From Apostichopus japonicus (lineage: Eukaryota; Echinodermata; Holothuroidea; Aspidochirotida; Stichopodidae), in NCBI RefSeq assembly GCF_037975245.1, contig NC_092568.1, positions 19,140,001 through 19,204,000 on the forward strand: DNA of 64,000 nucleotides, read 5' to 3'. The first letter of the stretch is position 1. Each line of letters opens with the position of its first letter. Below the pieces are notes generated by a model, which had not been told where the DNA came from, did no database searches, and worked only from the letters and a program-made list of their open reading frames with translations. The translations under genes were made by a program, and so were the position numbers. Positions 24,501 to 37,957 of the stretch are shown here, in pieces.

Positions 24501-26268
24501 TATCATAACAACGTTATAACATACAAGTATATGTCTTTACGACGATATAATTCACGAGTATCTAGACGACGCTATAACTTTTACAAGTATATATCTTACC
24601 TACGCTTTAACTTACAAGTATCTTACCTACGCAATAACTTTCAAGTATCTTACCGACACTATAACTAACAAGAATTTAACATAGCTAGGCTATATAACTA
24701 ACGAGTGTCTTACCGACGCTATAAGTTACAAGTATATTTCCTTACAACACTATAGTTTACAAGTATCTAACCGACGCTATAACTAACAAGAATTTAACGA
24801 CGCTTTATAACTAACGAGGGTCTTACCGACGCTATAAGTTTCAAGTATATTTCTTTACAACACTATAGTTTACAAGTATCTAACCGACGCTTTAACTTAC
24901 AAGTATCTTACCTATGCAATAACTTTCAAGTATCTTGCCGACACTATAACTAACAAGAATTTAACGACGCTATATAACTAACGAGTGTCTTACCGACGCT
25001 ATAAGTTACAAGTACTAGCAAGTACTGTACCAACACTATATAATTTACAAGTATCTAACCGACGCTATAACTAACAAGTACTGTATACCAACACTATAAC
25101 TTACACGTATCTAACCGACGCTATAACTTACAAATATTGTACCAATATTATCATTAACAAGTAGCCTATCTTGCCGATGTTATAACTTACAAGAATGTTA
25201 CCTTGAAATACAATATCTTACCATGAATAATGATCCAACTATCGAAAGGTGCTGATCTTGTTCGTTCTATATGTAGGAAAATAAATGAACGACCTTGATA
25301 CAGTCATTATCCATACACAGGGAGTTACATATGTCCATACATATTACATAGGTCCGTGTTATGATTTTTTCTCTCTCTTGAAAGCAACAAGCAAAGAAAG
25401 TTATGAAATTCTATAATTCGAATGAATTAGATTTTGGCTAAAGTTGCCTAACTACCATAGTTACTAAATAGTTACGACATGATAATATTATCAAATATTA
25501 TCAAATGAAAAAATATACCCCAAAAAATATCAAAATACCCACTTACAAAATATGAAAGAATAGATGGATTAAAGCTAAATGCTACATCTACGGGATTCTT
25601 GGGTTCCAATACGGGCCTAACTGATTTTGAACCGTAACGAGAAATCAGCTGCTGTACAAGTCTCTTTTCGTCAGGAAGATCATTTGCCGCCCAATAGGTG
25701 TCATTTGTGGCTTGTAACAGAACAAAGAATTAATGTTTATGATGTTTGATAAAAGAAAAGTATTAATTTGGTTTGGTATGTATGAGTAGTAGAATATACA
25801 AGTAAGTGAAAACGAAGCGATGGCAAATTTCGAGGGTCAACAAAGGCGTGGTTTATAAACTTCTTTTCTTTTCTAAATCTTTCTTTTCTAATCAGCTTCC
25901 TGAACAATTTATGATCATTCTTCATTTATTAACAGCAGATATAGATCCAATCTACAATTAACATGCAGGGTCTTTGGGAATTAGAATGAATAATAACTAC
26001 TGGCACTAAAATATGATACATATGTTCACCTTCTTCTCAAAATGCAATACAATTATTAAATTTGAGCAACGAAAGCGAATTCCACGTTAATCGAAAAACA
26101 AGTATTTTATACAAGTCCCCAATATATCTAACTTACCATGAACACATAGATATTTGTTCTTCAAAAAGATCATGCTCTTTTAAGCAAATTCAAGAAAAGG
26201 TTCTTACCGGCAATGGAAGTGAAGAATATAAGAATTCCCGAGGAAATATATAACTTCTTGTTATCCAT
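19204..26268 (-). CDS. nAChR-like Cys-loop channel subunit, gene B (8 exons, 442 aa)
   Basis: Exons: 26268-26208, 25710-25547, 25266-25222, 23023-22914, 21698-21512, 21125-20768, 20419-20266 and 19453-19204. A cation-type ligand-gated channel subunit of the plasma membrane. Visible: a 20-residue signal peptide rich in Ile/Phe; loop A WLPDIVSY; Cys-loop C162-C176 with FPLD instead of the usual FPFD; vicinal cysteines 227-228 followed by EAPY; TM2 preceded by GEK and reading VTLSVNNVLAFVLFQQLVLE; TM3 in exon 7; a short intracellular loop rich in Asn, Ser and Asp; TM4 near the C terminus. The loop B Trp is Tyr at 183 and loop D has Ser in place of Trp. Intron 3 holds a large higher-order minisatellite. 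All donors are GT. It is the shortest of the three paralogues, mainly through its TM3-TM4 loop. Confidence 0.9.
20455..20592. repeat. (AAT)n/(ATT)n compound microsatellite
   Basis: AAT and ATT triplet runs face each other and could form a hairpin. Located in intron 6 of gene B between the TM2 and TM3 exons. Confidence 0.85.
21407..21498. repeat. (TA)n microsatellite
   Basis: TA run ending only about 13 bp before the donor side of exon 5 of gene B, so it occupies the very start of intron 5 on the minus strand. Confidence 0.93.
22374..22402 (+). repeat. Dispersed repeat fragment, copy 2
   Basis: Same motif as at 15-43 with one base changed, in intron 4 of gene B. Matching bases continue a little into the flanks (GGNNTGATATAG). 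Confidence 0.5.
23590..25195. repeat. Higher-order minisatellite, about 285-bp unit of 27-30-bp subunits
   Basis: Subunits resemble CTTACCGACGCTATAACTTA followed by CAAGTAT. They are arranged in a larger unit that begins ATAACAACGTTATAACATAC and recurs at about 23643, 23931, 24213 and 24505, i.e. spacing 288, 282 and 292 bp. After about 24700 the order becomes irregular. It fills intron 3 of gene B almost to exon 3 (25222). Confidence 0.9.
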
Positions 26269-28530
26269 GCTTTCTTCGATTTCATCAAAGACGAGATAAA
26301 AAAGACGATAGCGAAATCATGCTCTCTCTAAACCTGCATTCTCGCTATCGTGTTATTAATGCTATAGTGTTATTAGTGCTCAGAAAATGGAATCATGCGA
26401 GAGTAATGTAGCAAGAGTCAATAAATGCATTTTCATCAGGGAAGATTTTATATTGTCAAATATTTGCCTTCAACATATAGCTAATACAGTCTCGTGTCCG
26501 GAAACGAACTGGAGCCCTGCTTGGGTAAAAAAGTATTCTTTAATTTATAGCTGAGATTTTTGTCAATTTTGCCACCGGTCAGACACAAATATATTAGTTT
26601 TCAGACGGTTATTGTAGAAAATTATCATTATTATGATTAGTAGTGTTAATGTATTTGGGTGGGGTTTTGGGAATGGGAGAGGGGTGGGGTTTGAATGATG
26701 GCAGAGGGCATGGGGTTAGGGGAATAAAATTGACCGAGGCATCTAACCTGAGCCCATTGGTTCCATTCATATATTGATTACTTAAAGTTAATTGATTGTA
26801 CTTAGAAAAGATTTTTTTTTACGCTAAAAATCAGTGTTTTGTCAAAACAAAAATATTAATAATAATAATCCCATACTTAGAACCAACTGAAATTAAACAT
26901 GGCAAAATTAAAACACTCAAATGGAATGAAAGGCTAAAACAAAGTAGCAGTTAAACGCTCGCATAAATTTAAGCATGAGTGATCATTTTTTGTTTACTTT
27001 CTGGCTTATTTTGGATGGCAATATTGACTTTCTTCGAACAGGAAATTAGAGTCGAGTGTTTAAAACCGTGTTATTAGACGGGCTTTCCATTGTTGACAAA
27101 ATGGTCTCAAAGCAGTGATTGTTGGAGACTTAAATCATTCTTCTTCTTTTTTTTTCTTTTTTTTGTGTTCATTTTGGTGATATGAAAATGTTGGCTGCTT
27201 ATTTGTCACAACCGAATAAAGCCAATTGGAAGCATTTATATTCAAAGGGTCCGCACAAAAGAGAACCGCTTAGCAGTGAAACTATATTCTTTTGATTATT
27301 CGAACAACTTCACTTCTCCACCTCTAAACCCAACCCGACCACTCCCCGTTCATAGCGTTCTTGCTTTCTTTAACTTATTATAAAATCCAGCGAAAGGAAA
27401 ATATGGGACAAAGGGAGCGTTATTGCTATAAATGAAGACCTAATTTCAAAGTGGCAAAAAAAGGGGATAACTTTGTTAGCGGGATGGTGGGGGAGAGGGA
27501 GTAGGTCGTAAAAGAGTCGCCATGTGCGATACAGATCTTGATATATTTATTTAGTTTTAATATTTGTTCCCAACAATTAATTTCAATTGCAATTCGAAAG
27601 AAGAATGCACTCCATTTTGTTCTCATTCTTGAACGCCGCGGAACTCGTCGAACATTATCACCCTTCCAAATTGTCTACGGCGAAAACCTATATCTATTGA
27701 CTTTTTTTTCTTAAAGAAAAGTCACAAAAAAGTAGAGTTTGGACAAACCCCAGGGTCATCAGGGGTCAAATTGTGAAACTTTGTAACCTAGATATGTCAA
27801 TAAGGGGAGCTTAGAGCAATTTCATATTTGGTGTGTTTTTTTTATGTCAAATAAAAACTTCAGGTTTGGATGTATAGTTGCGTTGGGACATGGCTAGGCG
27901 CCGTTTATACGAACATTAACTGTCGCCTAGTTAGATTTTTATCAATGACCGATCTCAATGAGAATTAACCTTGTAAAAGGGTTTGCTATCTGCACGTGCA
28001 TTATGTACGTGAAGTTGTGCGTAGATTGTTCACAACCTTCATGGAGCAAACATACAGCGTAAGCATCATTTAAAATCTAAAATAATTTATTTGAGAGAAC
28101 GGTTTGAACTTACAAAGTACGTGTTTTAAAGGCATTTAATATGTTGTGCTCATATTTTAATTTCTCAACCAATTAAAAAATATTAACCGTTGATATCACA
28201 ACGGCTTGGTTATGCGCAGGCAACCCATGCACAGTACAGAGTATATACAGGTAGACTACAAAAACAATAAGCATTGTTAAAAATGTTTCGTGTCAGCATA
28301 CCAATACAATTAAGGTGACCAAACATCTCCTAAGTTATTTCTTAAGGCATTTCCTACATGCCATCAGAAATATGCCAATCTGCAGCTAAAAGACAAGGTA
28401 AATAATTTGGAAAATGTACGAAGTCGCGCTTATCGACTGAGTAGCGGTTCAAAGTAGCAGTGAGGTACTGTTTAGGCTTAGGAGTCACGCACACCTAGCT
28501 ACTGTATAGTACATGCCTAGTAAGGGAGGA
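26269..28530. other. Intergenic, upstream of gene B
   Basis: No gene is recognised. It should contain the promoter of gene B next to 26268. A short inverted repeat lies at about 26301-26351 (AAGACGATAGCGAAATCATGC facing CATTCTCGCTATCGTGTTATT, imperfect). Confidence 0.45.
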
Positions 28531-28538
28531 TCCCTAAT

Positions 28539-30164
28539 CAGGGCCGTCTTAACGCATGGGCCCACTGGGCCCTGGCCCAGGGCCCCGCGATGTCAGGGGC
28601 CCCGCAAGCGTAGTAACCCCATGGGTTAATATGGGAGGAAATCTTATTGAATAGGCCATTATGCCTGATTGAATTCGATACTCGACAACTTGTGACGAGA
28701 GTTGGTAAACAATTGAGAGTTTGACATTAAATATTGGAATCTGAGTTGGCATTCTGGAATATACAATGCCCCGAAGGCTTACACAGAGAAACTGTTGCTC
28801 CGTAACTATAAAAAAGAGGAAATTGCCTGAGCCACGAAAGGCATAAAATTTGAAAACCGTGGGCAATACTACTACCAAACCTAAACAAAAGGAACCACCA
28901 CTTGTGTTCAAGCTCACCTATACACCCCATATCAAAACCGCACATGTGAAAAAGCCCTTTGAAATATTGGCACGTAATCTCGCAACACGCGGAATTATCC
29001 AAACTGTTTCCAAAAGAACCGATTCTAGCCTACAAAAGGGCCCAAAATCTCAAAGATTTACTTGTTAATTCAAGGTTTTGTACTAACGAAGAATCAGCTG
29101 ACTCTCAAGGTTCACACGAAGCTCTTTTAGATGCTCTTATAGCTGCTCTATGAGTCCATTAACTCGTGCACAAAAAAATAGATGCATTTTGAAAACGAGA
29201 CGCCCAGGCCGAATATAAAATATTCAAAGGCTACTACTGATGAAGCTCCTCCTATAAAGTTTGAGAGCAGAAACCGGTCTAGTTGGTCATAAGAACCTAC
29301 GCTAGTCTCTCCTACTACTAACAGTACCAGTGGCGGAGCGTCCATACAGTCCGGGCGGATGCTCCCCCCCCCCCCGACAGACTGAAATGGACTGCTGGCG
29401 CCCTTTTCAGCTTTTTACCACTTTTTACTTATTCGCGATTATTGACTTTTTTATTGCGCTCTCATCTACCTATTGACATTTGTCCCATTTTTTCTTGCGA
29501 TGACACTTATTATTCTTCGTTTATCTGCAAATTAGCAAGGCCCAGAAAGAGTCATTTCCGGCGATCTAGGGAGTATCTTTACTCAAAAATTTCGGTACGC
29601 TCCTCGCCAACCCGTGGTGGCGCTCCGCTTAGATAGTGTCGGCAGCGCCCCTACAGACGATTCTCGCCCCCTTGGCCAATACCTCTAGCTCCGCCACTGA
29701 ACAGTACACTCAATTCACCTAATAGGTGCAATTATGTTTCACCATGAGGAGCATGCTATAAGTTCATGTTCCTCGGGCCCTCCCTTAAAAATACTTCATG
29801 TTCTTGGCGACTACGTTGCGTTAGATAGTGTAAAACCGCCTACACCCCCCTTTCAGTTGAAAGACTCAACACAAGGGTGTTACCAATGGTGAGTCCAGTA
29901 TTGTTAGGGAAGGGATGGGGGGCAACTGGAAGATTACTCTTCCATGATGTATTTCAGCTTTTAGATATATCACGTATGTTATTCAGCATAAAGTTTTATG
30001 CTTTATGCGCGACATAGGGAGGGGTGGTAAATGCAGGCATGTCTGTGCTTGAGCGCTTGTCAAGGATGTCAATTTTTCACGCAACTTTTTTTCGAACTCA
30101 ATTGATTGAGGGGCCCCGCTCCATTGCCGGGCCCAGGGCCGGGTGATCTCTTAAGACGGCCCTG
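28539..30164. mobile_element. hAT-like DNA transposon, 1626 bp, host of a nested element
   Basis: Ends are inverted copies of CAGGGCCGTCTTAA, followed on both sides by GGGCCC-rich subterminal sequence. Flanks are TCCCTAAT (28531-28538) and GCCCTAAT (30165-30172), matching at 7 of 8, as for an 8-bp hAT target duplication. No intact transposase frame is visible, so it is non-autonomous or decayed. The element at 29328-29699 interrupts it. Confidence 0.85.
29328..29699. mobile_element. Nested hAT-like MITE, 372 bp
   Basis: Inverted ends CAGTGGCGGAGC are flanked by a perfect 8-bp duplication AACAGTAC at 29320-29327 and 29700-29707. It carries a reverse copy of the GGAGCGCCACCA...GGTTGGCG segment that is also in the element at 12561-13938. 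It inserted after the surrounding element was in place. Confidence 0.9.
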
Positions 30165-30862
30165 GCCCTAATGTAACAAAAGCTAAGCTATCTTCGTCGG
30201 TGTTTTGCAGATGTTTTATTTTTAATTGTTTAAGACATTACAGTGACGTGTTTTACTTTGTTCAACACTTACTTTTGGTGAAATAAGTTTAAATATCATA
30301 CTGCAGAGAATTACGTAGTACCATGTATCTGTCTAAGTGCCTAACCTTTGTTCACAGAAAGTATTGATGTTATAGATCTGTACTATGAAGACTTGAACAG
30401 CAATCAGAGTGCCGAGTAAATTTTGCGTTTTTCGCGAATATATTTTTAGTCACGGTCTCCAAATAGCGAGTACTTTTAAAAATATTTGTCTAGGCTTGAG
30501 CAGAAGCTTGTTTTTTGTAGTAGAGATCAATATGTATGCTGAATACAAGATAAGTGTCCACCTCGGTTATCAATTCCCAATGTGAATATTGTTTGTCATA
30601 TCTCAATGCTTTTTTACTGGCCTACTTTGAATGTTGTTAATCCTGGCTACACACTACAGCCTAGTGTGTCACATTCATATAAGATTATTCATGTAGTATC
30701 ATCGAAACCACACTGCAGGTTTGCTGTCTGGTTTCTAAGAATTCTTGGTCAAATATTAAAGAGAGAGAGGGACGGGCTTGGGGTAACTATTTAACAACCT
30801 CCCCATCCATGGCTACGTCATCGTATGGACTTTAAACCTCCTATAAATAAGGTGAATGAGAA

Positions 30863-33800
30863 CTACATGGCAAACCGGATTAAACAGTAAAGGAGAGTTC
30901 CAAGCATAGCGAACACTGCTACCATTAAGCAAAGCTTGTCTAACATCAATGCAAGCTTCATCCAGTCCGCCATGTTCTTTTCGTTAGCTTTTCCTGCAGT
31001 AGCTTTGTACTGGAGATGTCCATTTGACAGTTTTCGATGAATAGGTGCACCACTACCAACAAGCCCGACGTCCTCATTGTGCTTTTGACCAGCCGCGGAA
31101 AGGGCGGGACCAGAGTTGATCAATTGACCCTTAACTCCAACGCTTGTAGGTGGTAGAATGCTTTCGGTATATCTTTTCAAAAAACAGAGAAATTTCGCAG
31201 AATTGTGTCAATCTTACATGCATGGTATATAGATGACATGAACTGACGTCAATACTTTTTTGGAAAGTGACTGCATTAGTATTGAAATGCAGTATACACT
31301 GCTACAATTTCATAACATTGTTCATAAATGCGTCTGAAAGTGATGGATGGTATTTGCACACCGTGACGATAACTACATTATTTACGTGAACTATCGAGTT
31401 GGACTTCTAAAGCCAGGTCTCTTACAGGTAAACCCCTGATGAGAGTTTAAGTTTGAATACAGACGTTTGAAGCGTCACCCAGACGTATACGTCTACGTAC
31501 GTATATGTATGACGTATGTAAACTGACGTACACAATGGTTCGTATTTGTTCAAAGTTTGGTCACACTTACAATGGGATGGGAACGGAAGGGAAGAGGTAC
31601 TATTTCAGGTGGCTACATAGCAAAGTTGAAAATATGTAACAATGAATATATTTTCCGAGAGTTTTTGACTTCAATCACCCTTTAAAACCTAAAAGCAGCG
31701 ACTATCTAAATAACGCTATATATTTACTGAGGAAGTTTACGGGAAGGAAGGAAAGTGATATAAAACCCTCTTAATGTGAGTAACATGTAAAGTTTAAGAC
31801 ATTAAGCAATACGTTATATTTTTATGAAATAGTTTATAATGGCCATGAAAATCTGTTCTTAATTGGTTGAGAGTTCGATATATGCAAATTCGAAGAGACA
31901 AAAGCGGACTAAAGAATTTTTTGGTAAAGTTGTAAATTAAAAAAAGACACTTACTCGTTGGATGTACTGTTTTTAGTTGCTACGGTAGGCATACCCGTCA
32001 GTACTGGTCGGTGAAAGAGAAGGCATCTTAAGAAACGGGGAACAGGTGTGGTCGGGTCGTGATGGTAAACTCTGAGCACGATAGCACTGGCCAGAACAGA
32101 TGCACAGGATATTCCAATCATAGCAGAGAAGTATGCGACTTTGTACAGGAAAGAGATATGGAATTGAAAATAATAATAATAAGTAAATGAAGCCACGAGT
32201 TCATTTGTTAGACATATAGTAAAAGGAATATACAGTGTAAATATAGTGGAATGAAATAATAAATCTAGCCCCGAGATTAAAGCCTAACCTCTGAAATATT
32301 GCACAGTGATATTCTTATGCATCTTTGGCTGTTGAATTTGCTTGGAACTTTGCTTAACTAATACCAATACTATGTTATTGTATTAATAATATATGAAATA
32401 TGTAAAACATGTAATATATATATATACAATAATAACCTTATGCATGTTATAATATATAATAATAGTAAGACATGTAACATAATTGCATTTAATTGGATAC
32501 TTCTCAATCTAAGTAAGAGATCTACGTTCGCCACAACCACGTGGCTGTTCCTAATCAGAAAGTTACTAACCGGAAAATTGAATAAAAAATAGTGTCTCAT
32601 GCTGAATTATTGTACATGATTGGCAACCCTTGGGAATGCTCGTCTTAACGTTATCATTCCTGTTACAATATCGTTTGACTAAAGGAACATATATTTAAGT
32701 TGGGAGGGGGGGGGGTGACGATAGAGGTGGGGATCATGACTCCTCCTACACCATTTACGCACGCCACTGCATATACATAAACCTTCTTAGTTTTAGGCCT
32801 AACCACATGCATATATACCATATATTGTACCATTTATATAGTACCAGCAGATTTGAAACTAACGCATATTTCATTTAAGACCGTTAAATATAATATTACC
32901 ATGCATCCTTCATTGACTTGGCTATAGTTATAGTTAAACGTAGTAAACGAGGATTGTATAGTTTTAATAGACTCGGCGTGTACTTCGTCGTGGTACTAAT
33001 CCGTTTGTGACAGTTGTGAATGATTCTGGGGAGTAAATGGTGGTGCATGTGGATGCGATTAGCTGTCACTTTTACACATACCTATAATAGGGGAATCGTC
33101 ACCGCTTCTCGGCATGCTCTCTATGACTATTTGTTGGAAGAGAATAAACGCCAAGACATTGGTGACGCTCAGCGATACCTTCTCTCCAGAATTCGGATGC
33201 ATTAGAAACACCGTCAATTCCAAAATCGATAAAAGTCCACAAGGAACCCATATACTGAAGACATAGAAATTGCCAATTCGAGCCAGTACCAGTTCGTAAT
33301 GGATTTCGACGTACGGAGTGGGGCAGCACTTATAGGTTATCTCAACCTCGCGGACATGGAACGTTTCTAACATCCACACACCGTTCAGATTGAAATCGTT
33401 ATCGTTTGACGCCGACGTGTTTGCATACTTGAGGTAAACCTGCGAGAGTAATTAGAAATGAGGCGAGTTGGATAGGTGTTGGGAGGGAGTGGGGTGTGGT
33501 GTTGGGGTTCAAGGCAACCACATATTTTGACATACATACATACAGGAGTGTTAGCTCAGGAGTGTTAGCATTCAGGGAGTGTTAGCTCAGTGGTGAACGC
33601 CCGTGCCGTTAGAGTCACTCCAAGATTAATGTATGTCGTCCAGTTACAGAGTTGTTTAAAATTGACAATTCATAATCATGGACGTTAAAATATGAATCTA
33701 AGAAACTGACTTCGGTCAGCTTGCGGCTTTGATAAGCCAATGATGGCTTCTTCGTGAGATCCTGCTTGCAGGAGGATCTAAAATACATACATACATACAC

Positions 33801-36800
33801 CCATACATACGTTCATACAATACATGCAATACATACATACATACATGCACGACTGCATAGAAACTTTTAGTATACCAATAAAAAACAAACATGGTTATGT
33901 ATAGTTTGTCACTTACCTGGTCACTGCCATAACTGTAGGACGCAAACTTGATCAGACAGACTTGTACATCGAATGGGAACTTGCTCATGTTTAACCGACA
34001 GTATACAGTGATCAATGATTGTTGGTAGAAGGTGACATGACCACTGCTGTTAGCAATGACATATGGCTGAAAGACGTTCACCTCTGCTGAACCAATCTCC
34101 AAACTATAAACCAAAATATATCAAACAGAAGATCATGTATAGTCACGGTTTTGTGAAGTCATGTATTTTGTCTAGCATATGGCTTTTAGGAAGCTATCAA
34201 AGTGTGGGGGTGGGCTGGAGGGGGGGGGGGAGGCTGAAGGGTGTGCATAATGTTTGGGGTAGTCCCCAGAAGAATTATATTGTTGTGGATGCTACGGTGG
34301 CCCTGGTAGGACATTGGGAATTCCGTCTATATTATTCAAATTTCCACTGCTTCTTTCCTATTTTGCATTCTCAAAATCTTTTTCTCGGAAATACCAACTT
34401 TTCTGTACCGAAATGTTCGATTTGGTTTATCGCCTCAAATTGAAAAAGTGTGGGGCAGAGTCCTCCCCTACTTCACAAAGTGGCGGCTGCCTCTTTATCC
34501 CCTCTCTGTTCATTCAAATAGGATTAATACATGGGAAACCCTCATTGCATTATACTTTGAATTTTTTTTCTGGATTGTAGATACGTGGTTGAGATCCTGA
34601 CAGTGGTTGTCGCGACCTAGTGTCGAAACAATCGATCATTGTTCCCGTCTAAATTGAACGAAATATCCCAATGCACACTATAATACACGCAAAGGGAAAA
34701 CAAAAACATTTCTAATTGCCTAGGCCGGGAAAGTATTCCATATCAATTTTTCGTGTAAAGATACCATCCTTATACCATCTTTCCGTGACGAGGAGTTCAA
34801 GTTCATAAACATATTAACAAAAGTTTACATTAATGACGTCAAGAGCGGAATTCGAGGTTTGATTCGTTATTTCCAAGGACGTAGTAATTTGACTGTACTA
34901 TTCTTCAAATCTAACACCCGATACACATGAGAAAACAATTACCACTGTAAATCTTAAGTTCAGTACCACAGTAAAAACTGGATCGTGCTATAATTCGGTA
35001 GCATGTGCTAAATAGGATTACAGTAAGAACTGGGGATATGTGTAATTCCAACAAATCCAGTTACTTGGGATTTGTTGGAATTACAAATATCCTCCGCCTC
35101 TTACTGTAAACCTAGTAGCACATGCTACCGATATATCAGATTTCTCAGCACAATCCAGTATTTACTGTGGTGCAAACTTTAAGATTTACAGTAGTTAATG
35201 TAATCTCTGTGTGAATCGGCTGAATCTATAAGAGAAAACAATTGTGTCTTTCATAGCTAATGCAGCGCTATTTGATTTACCTCGCTTGCATGCATGCACC
35301 CTTGTCCACTCCAAAATAGGAGTAGAGTGATACCGATGTACCGTCAGTAACATCTCTTTCATTGTTTCCACTTATTTCTTTAACGTCTCGTCACTTTGAA
35401 TATATAGCCTACAGGAAATGTCATATGTTGATACCGCCATATTGACCTATATATGCTTCTTGAAGCAACGAAGGTCCTTTGCATAGAAACAGAGAAATGT
35501 AAAACTATAGTGAAGGAGGAATAAATAGCATTAAAACCTTTGCATACCGTTCGTAGGTAGTCACATCCGGCATCCAAAGATCTTCATTTCGCAATGAGAC
35601 TATATCTACCCCATCATAATCTTCTGGCTCCCACTGCAGAAACTCATCGACCCATCCCTACCATTAAAAGCATTCAAAATACATATATTTTACTCATACA
35701 CCATGAATTACATTTCAGAGATTGAAAGAGATTTATTTATTTCTGCAAACATATCACAAGCACCACCTGACACCCCCCTCTTCCCCTCCCCTCATTTGTT
35801 GGTCCAATGGTTTGTTTGTTTTCCCTTTCCTTTTGATATGAGCTGACAATAACCTTGAGGTATTGTTCATAACATTGTACAAGACTTGACATGTAGAGTA
35901 TATGTTCTTCCAAACGTCTTTAAAGTTTAACTTATTCAAGGAACGCCAAAGCTTGGAGTTTGAATTTTAGCGGTGTGAGTGACACGATACACTCGCATCA
36001 GTTAAGTATAATTATATAGAGACCCTATAGTAGGATCTCTATCGTATAACAACTCCCTTGTATATCCCCAACTATAACATATCTAATACAGTGTGACGCT
36101 TTAAACTCAGCCGGTTAAAAGCATCAAGTCAATAATACTACGGAACGCCAAAAAGGACATATACGATATTGGTGCAGTACAAGATGATACGTGTAAGCTG
36201 GCAGAAATTGGAACAATTAGATAGCTTACCATGTAGATTGTTCCTTCTATAGAAAGTTGCTGCTTCTGCTCATCCTAAACATGGTGAAAGAGAACACGAT
36301 AAAAAATTAGGTCAAAAGTAGCCAAAGATTCCGTAATAATGTTTTCAAATTGGGCTCTCCATCGGTTCAACGGAGGACGTTGTCACTTAGGTCCCTTAGT
36401 GTGCGTAATCTGTACTGTTTTACAATATCTCTGAACCAACATAACAGCATCGCGGGAAAGATATCACCAGCATGTGAACACAACTAGTGTGAACACAACT
36501 AGTGAACTTGTATACAGACTCGCTGGGCCGATTCACTACGTCACGGTTCCACTTGTTCAGTTCCTCCGAAGGATAACTATATGCTTTAGAAACACACAGT
36601 ATTGCGTTCACAAATGATGGAGTGTAGTACCACCAAGAAGATATGTGCACCTAAAATCTTATAGCGCTAGTGAGGTTATGTTATAAGAAAATACTTGTAC
36701 TATAACTACAACAAAATGCCATTAAGATAATAAACATACATTTTGGTATGATTTATTCTAATGTTGAAGAGCGTAAATAAATTCCTAACACTTTATTTTG

Positions 36801-37526
36801 TCAACTATACGGTACTCATTCAATGACACGATATAAAGAAACAAACTTGGTCTCCGGCGAATGGCTGCGTGCTGCACTCACAATCGTGTTCTCCAACACA
36901 TGGTACCGTTATGATCTGCCATCAGAGATTACTGATAGTATAAAGTTTCTCCATTTACCTTGTCTCTTTCTATTATTCTCTCTCCCATTTGATGTATCAT
37001 CGATTTAAATAACAATACCATCGTAATTTTTGTAGTGGCACAACTTATAAATGTTACCAGTCTCTAACACCTCTTATGAATGAATAAAAATGGAGAATAT
37101 CATTGAAATTCACACTTTTCTCACTTCGCTAGATTTAGGGCCTAGCCTTATCCATGGCACTTGAGCCCGCCATGTTACTCGTTAAGCCACTGATACACTT
37201 ATATATGCGAAGTACATTGACCCGAACCCGTGAAATGTAAATTAAATTCATATTGAATACTCACAAATGATGAAAGAATAAACGGCTTGAAGTAGAATGA
37301 TACTTCGACTCGATTGTCATGTCTAATACGAGGACGAACTGATCGAGGTCCGTAGTTTAACAACAATTCATCAACTAAACCCTTGTGAGCCGAAATGTCT
37401 GTCGATTTGTTTAACGTCGCTTTCAGGAAACGAAAAAGTAGAAGAAAATGAACAAATATGATGAAACATAATATTCAAAATCTTATATTATAATTTAATC
37501 ATATAGATATAAATATATAAACATAT

Positions 37527-37591
<65 letters not shown>

Positions 37592-37616
37592 TATATATAT
37601 ATATAGATAGGTAGAT

Positions 37617-37647
<31 letters not shown>

Positions 37648-37957
37648 TATACAGATATGTATTATATTATAATTATATGTATGTCATTTACCGAGTTGCT
37701 ATTTCAATAGGAGAACGAAAACCAAATTAGACGCACATGCAGAAAGGTCTCCTGATTTTTACAAGCCTGGTTGAAAAACTGTACATATTATTTCATAGAA
37801 TGACACGCATACCTGCAGTTTAGTTCTGTGGCCACCTTTAAACTGTGATGAAAGATCATTTTTGACCATATCACCTCAATATGCTGTTGATGTACTTACC
37901 CTCTGAAATAGTTAAGGAAAGAGTAACCAATAACAATGTTATAATTGACCGTTCCAT
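30863..37957 (-). CDS. nAChR-like Cys-loop channel subunit, gene C (8 exons, 468 aa)
   Basis: Exons: 37957-37900, 37419-37265, 36274-36230, 35657-35548, 34103-33917, 33439-33082, 32138-31955 and 31172-30863. A cation-type ligand-gated channel subunit. Visible: a 19-residue signal peptide ([19 protein letters not shown]); loop A WMPDVTTY; Cys-loop C158-C172 around FPFD; vicinal cysteines 223-224 before PTPY; TM2 preceded by GEK with Thr at 6' and Asn at 7' (genes A and B have Asn-Asn); TM3 in exon 7; TM4 close to the C terminus. The loop B Trp is Tyr at 179 and loop D has Thr in place of Trp. Exons 2-6 equal those of gene A in length, which points to A and C as the closer pair. A fold-back element sits in intron 4 and a tRNA-like piece in intron 5. 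Confidence 0.91.
33576..33620 (+). repeat. tRNA-like fragment (possible SINE head)
   Basis: GTTAGCTCAGTGGTGAACGC has a perfect RNA polymerase III A-box core (TAGCTCAGTGG). The preceding bases repeat GGAGTGTTAGCTCAG two to three times. I see no good B box and no cloverleaf, so it is a fragment and not a tRNA gene. Confidence 0.45.
34940..35198. mobile_element. Fold-back element or MITE, about 259 bp
   Basis: The two halves are near-complete reverse complements: the left end ACTGTAAATCTTAAGTT pairs with the right end AAACTTTAAGATTTACAGT, CACAGTAAA pairs with TTTACTGTG, and the centre folds around AATTCCAACAAATCC and GGATTTGTTGGAATT. The whole could form a long hairpin. It lies in intron 4 of gene C. 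No clear target duplication was settled. Confidence 0.7.
37505..37660. repeat. (TA)n and (GATA)n microsatellite
   Basis: TA run followed by seven or more GATA units, in intron 1 of gene C about 85 bp from exon 2. Confidence 0.93.

Noticed and set aside
28549-29153. Overlapping frames in the hAT element at 28.5-29.2 kb as a possible transposase
   Set aside because: No hAT catalytic or dimerisation motif is visible and the frames overlap on both strands.
33576-33620. A tRNA gene
   Set aside because: Only the A-box is good; no B box, anticodon arm or acceptor pairing was found.
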